DNA from: Acetobacteraceae bacterium
GTDB taxonomy: Bacteria; Pseudomonadota; Alphaproteobacteria; Acetobacterales; Acetobacteraceae
DNA: 6,422 nt
NCBI GenBank assembly: GCA_025356735.1
Contig: JANXRT010000006.1
Coordinates: 1-6,422 of the forward strand
Direction: 5' to 3'
The notes beneath the pieces are model-generated. The model had not been told where the DNA came from, made no database searches, and saw only the letters and a list, made by a program, of their open reading frames with translations. Position 1 is the first letter of the stretch, and every line of letters begins with the position of its first letter. The position numbers were made by a program, and so were the translations under genes. Of the stretch, positions 6,294 to 6,422 are shown piece after piece.

Positions 6294-6422
6294 CCGGCAA
6301 CCATATCGCCGAGCAGGCCAACGCCGACGCCGTAGAAATCCGACGGGTTGTAGCGCCGTATGGCGGTGAAATTGGTGCCGACCAGGAATGCCTCGCCGTT
6401 GCCGCCATCCATCAACAGAAGC
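6290..6422 (-). CDS. Lytic murein transglycosylase, MltB type (C-terminal end only)
   Basis: Only the last 43 residues are in the window. They read as the C-terminal end of the SLT_2/MltB family: an AFLVGTNFTAIRRYNPSDFYG segment followed by a helix VGVGLLGDMVAG and a TGA stop. The N-F-x-x-I-x-x-Y-N-x-S-D-x-Y pattern is characteristic of these enzymes, which cleave the glycan strand of peptidoglycan to give 1,6-anhydro ends in the periplasm. The catalytic glutamate lies upstream, outside the window, so activity cannot be assessed. There is no C-terminal peptidoglycan-binding domain after this point. The stop overlaps the TTG start of rlpA by TTGA, which ties the two genes together and continues the cell-wall theme of the operon. 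Confidence 0.85.
   Translation of the reverse strand, partial: LLLMDGGNGEAFLVGTNFTAIRRYNPSDFYGVGVGLLGDMVAG

Overview
The window is a GC-rich stretch with genes packed on the minus strand, so it reads from right to left. It holds six complete genes and two cut by the window edges. Protein motifs and gene order point to an alphaproteobacterium. The RlpA sequence style and the order transglycosylase - rlpA - dacA - tmk - holB - metG - tatD - metallo-hydrolase fit Rhodospirillales, perhaps Acetobacteraceae. That family-level placement is inference from recalled homologues, not from a search.

Layout in transcription order. (1) The C-terminal end of an MltB-type lytic murein transglycosylase (6290-6422). 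(2) An RlpA/SPOR lipoprotein that starts with TTG (5427-6293). (3) A DacA-type D-Ala-D-Ala carboxypeptidase (4161-5384). (4) Thymidylate kinase tmk (3521-4177). (5) DNA polymerase III delta-prime subunit holB (2490-3524). (6) Methionyl-tRNA synthetase metG (961-2493). (7) A TatD-family metal-dependent hydrolase (174-953). (8) The N-terminus of an MBL-fold metallo-hydrolase (1-174).

The first three products act on the cell wall in the periplasm: glycan cleavage, septal murein work and peptide trimming. The next three serve DNA synthesis and translation: dTTP supply, clamp loading and Met-tRNA charging. The last two are metal-dependent hydrolases. Junctions are extremely tight: TTGA, a 42-nt gap, a 17-nt overlap, ATGA, ATGA, a 7-nt gap and TGATG. 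This strongly suggests one operon with translational coupling. Only dacA has an obvious strong Shine-Dalgarno. The 42-nt gap before dacA contains two tiny ORFs linked by ATGA junctions.

I see no mobile element, tRNA/rRNA, CRISPR, phage gene or convincing terminator, and no non-coding stretch over 50 nt. This is an ordinary conserved housekeeping operon, and I do not find an undescribed system. The points most worth a second look are the RlpA homologue with Met in the place of the expected catalytic His, and the chain of ATGA mini-ORFs between rlpA and dacA.
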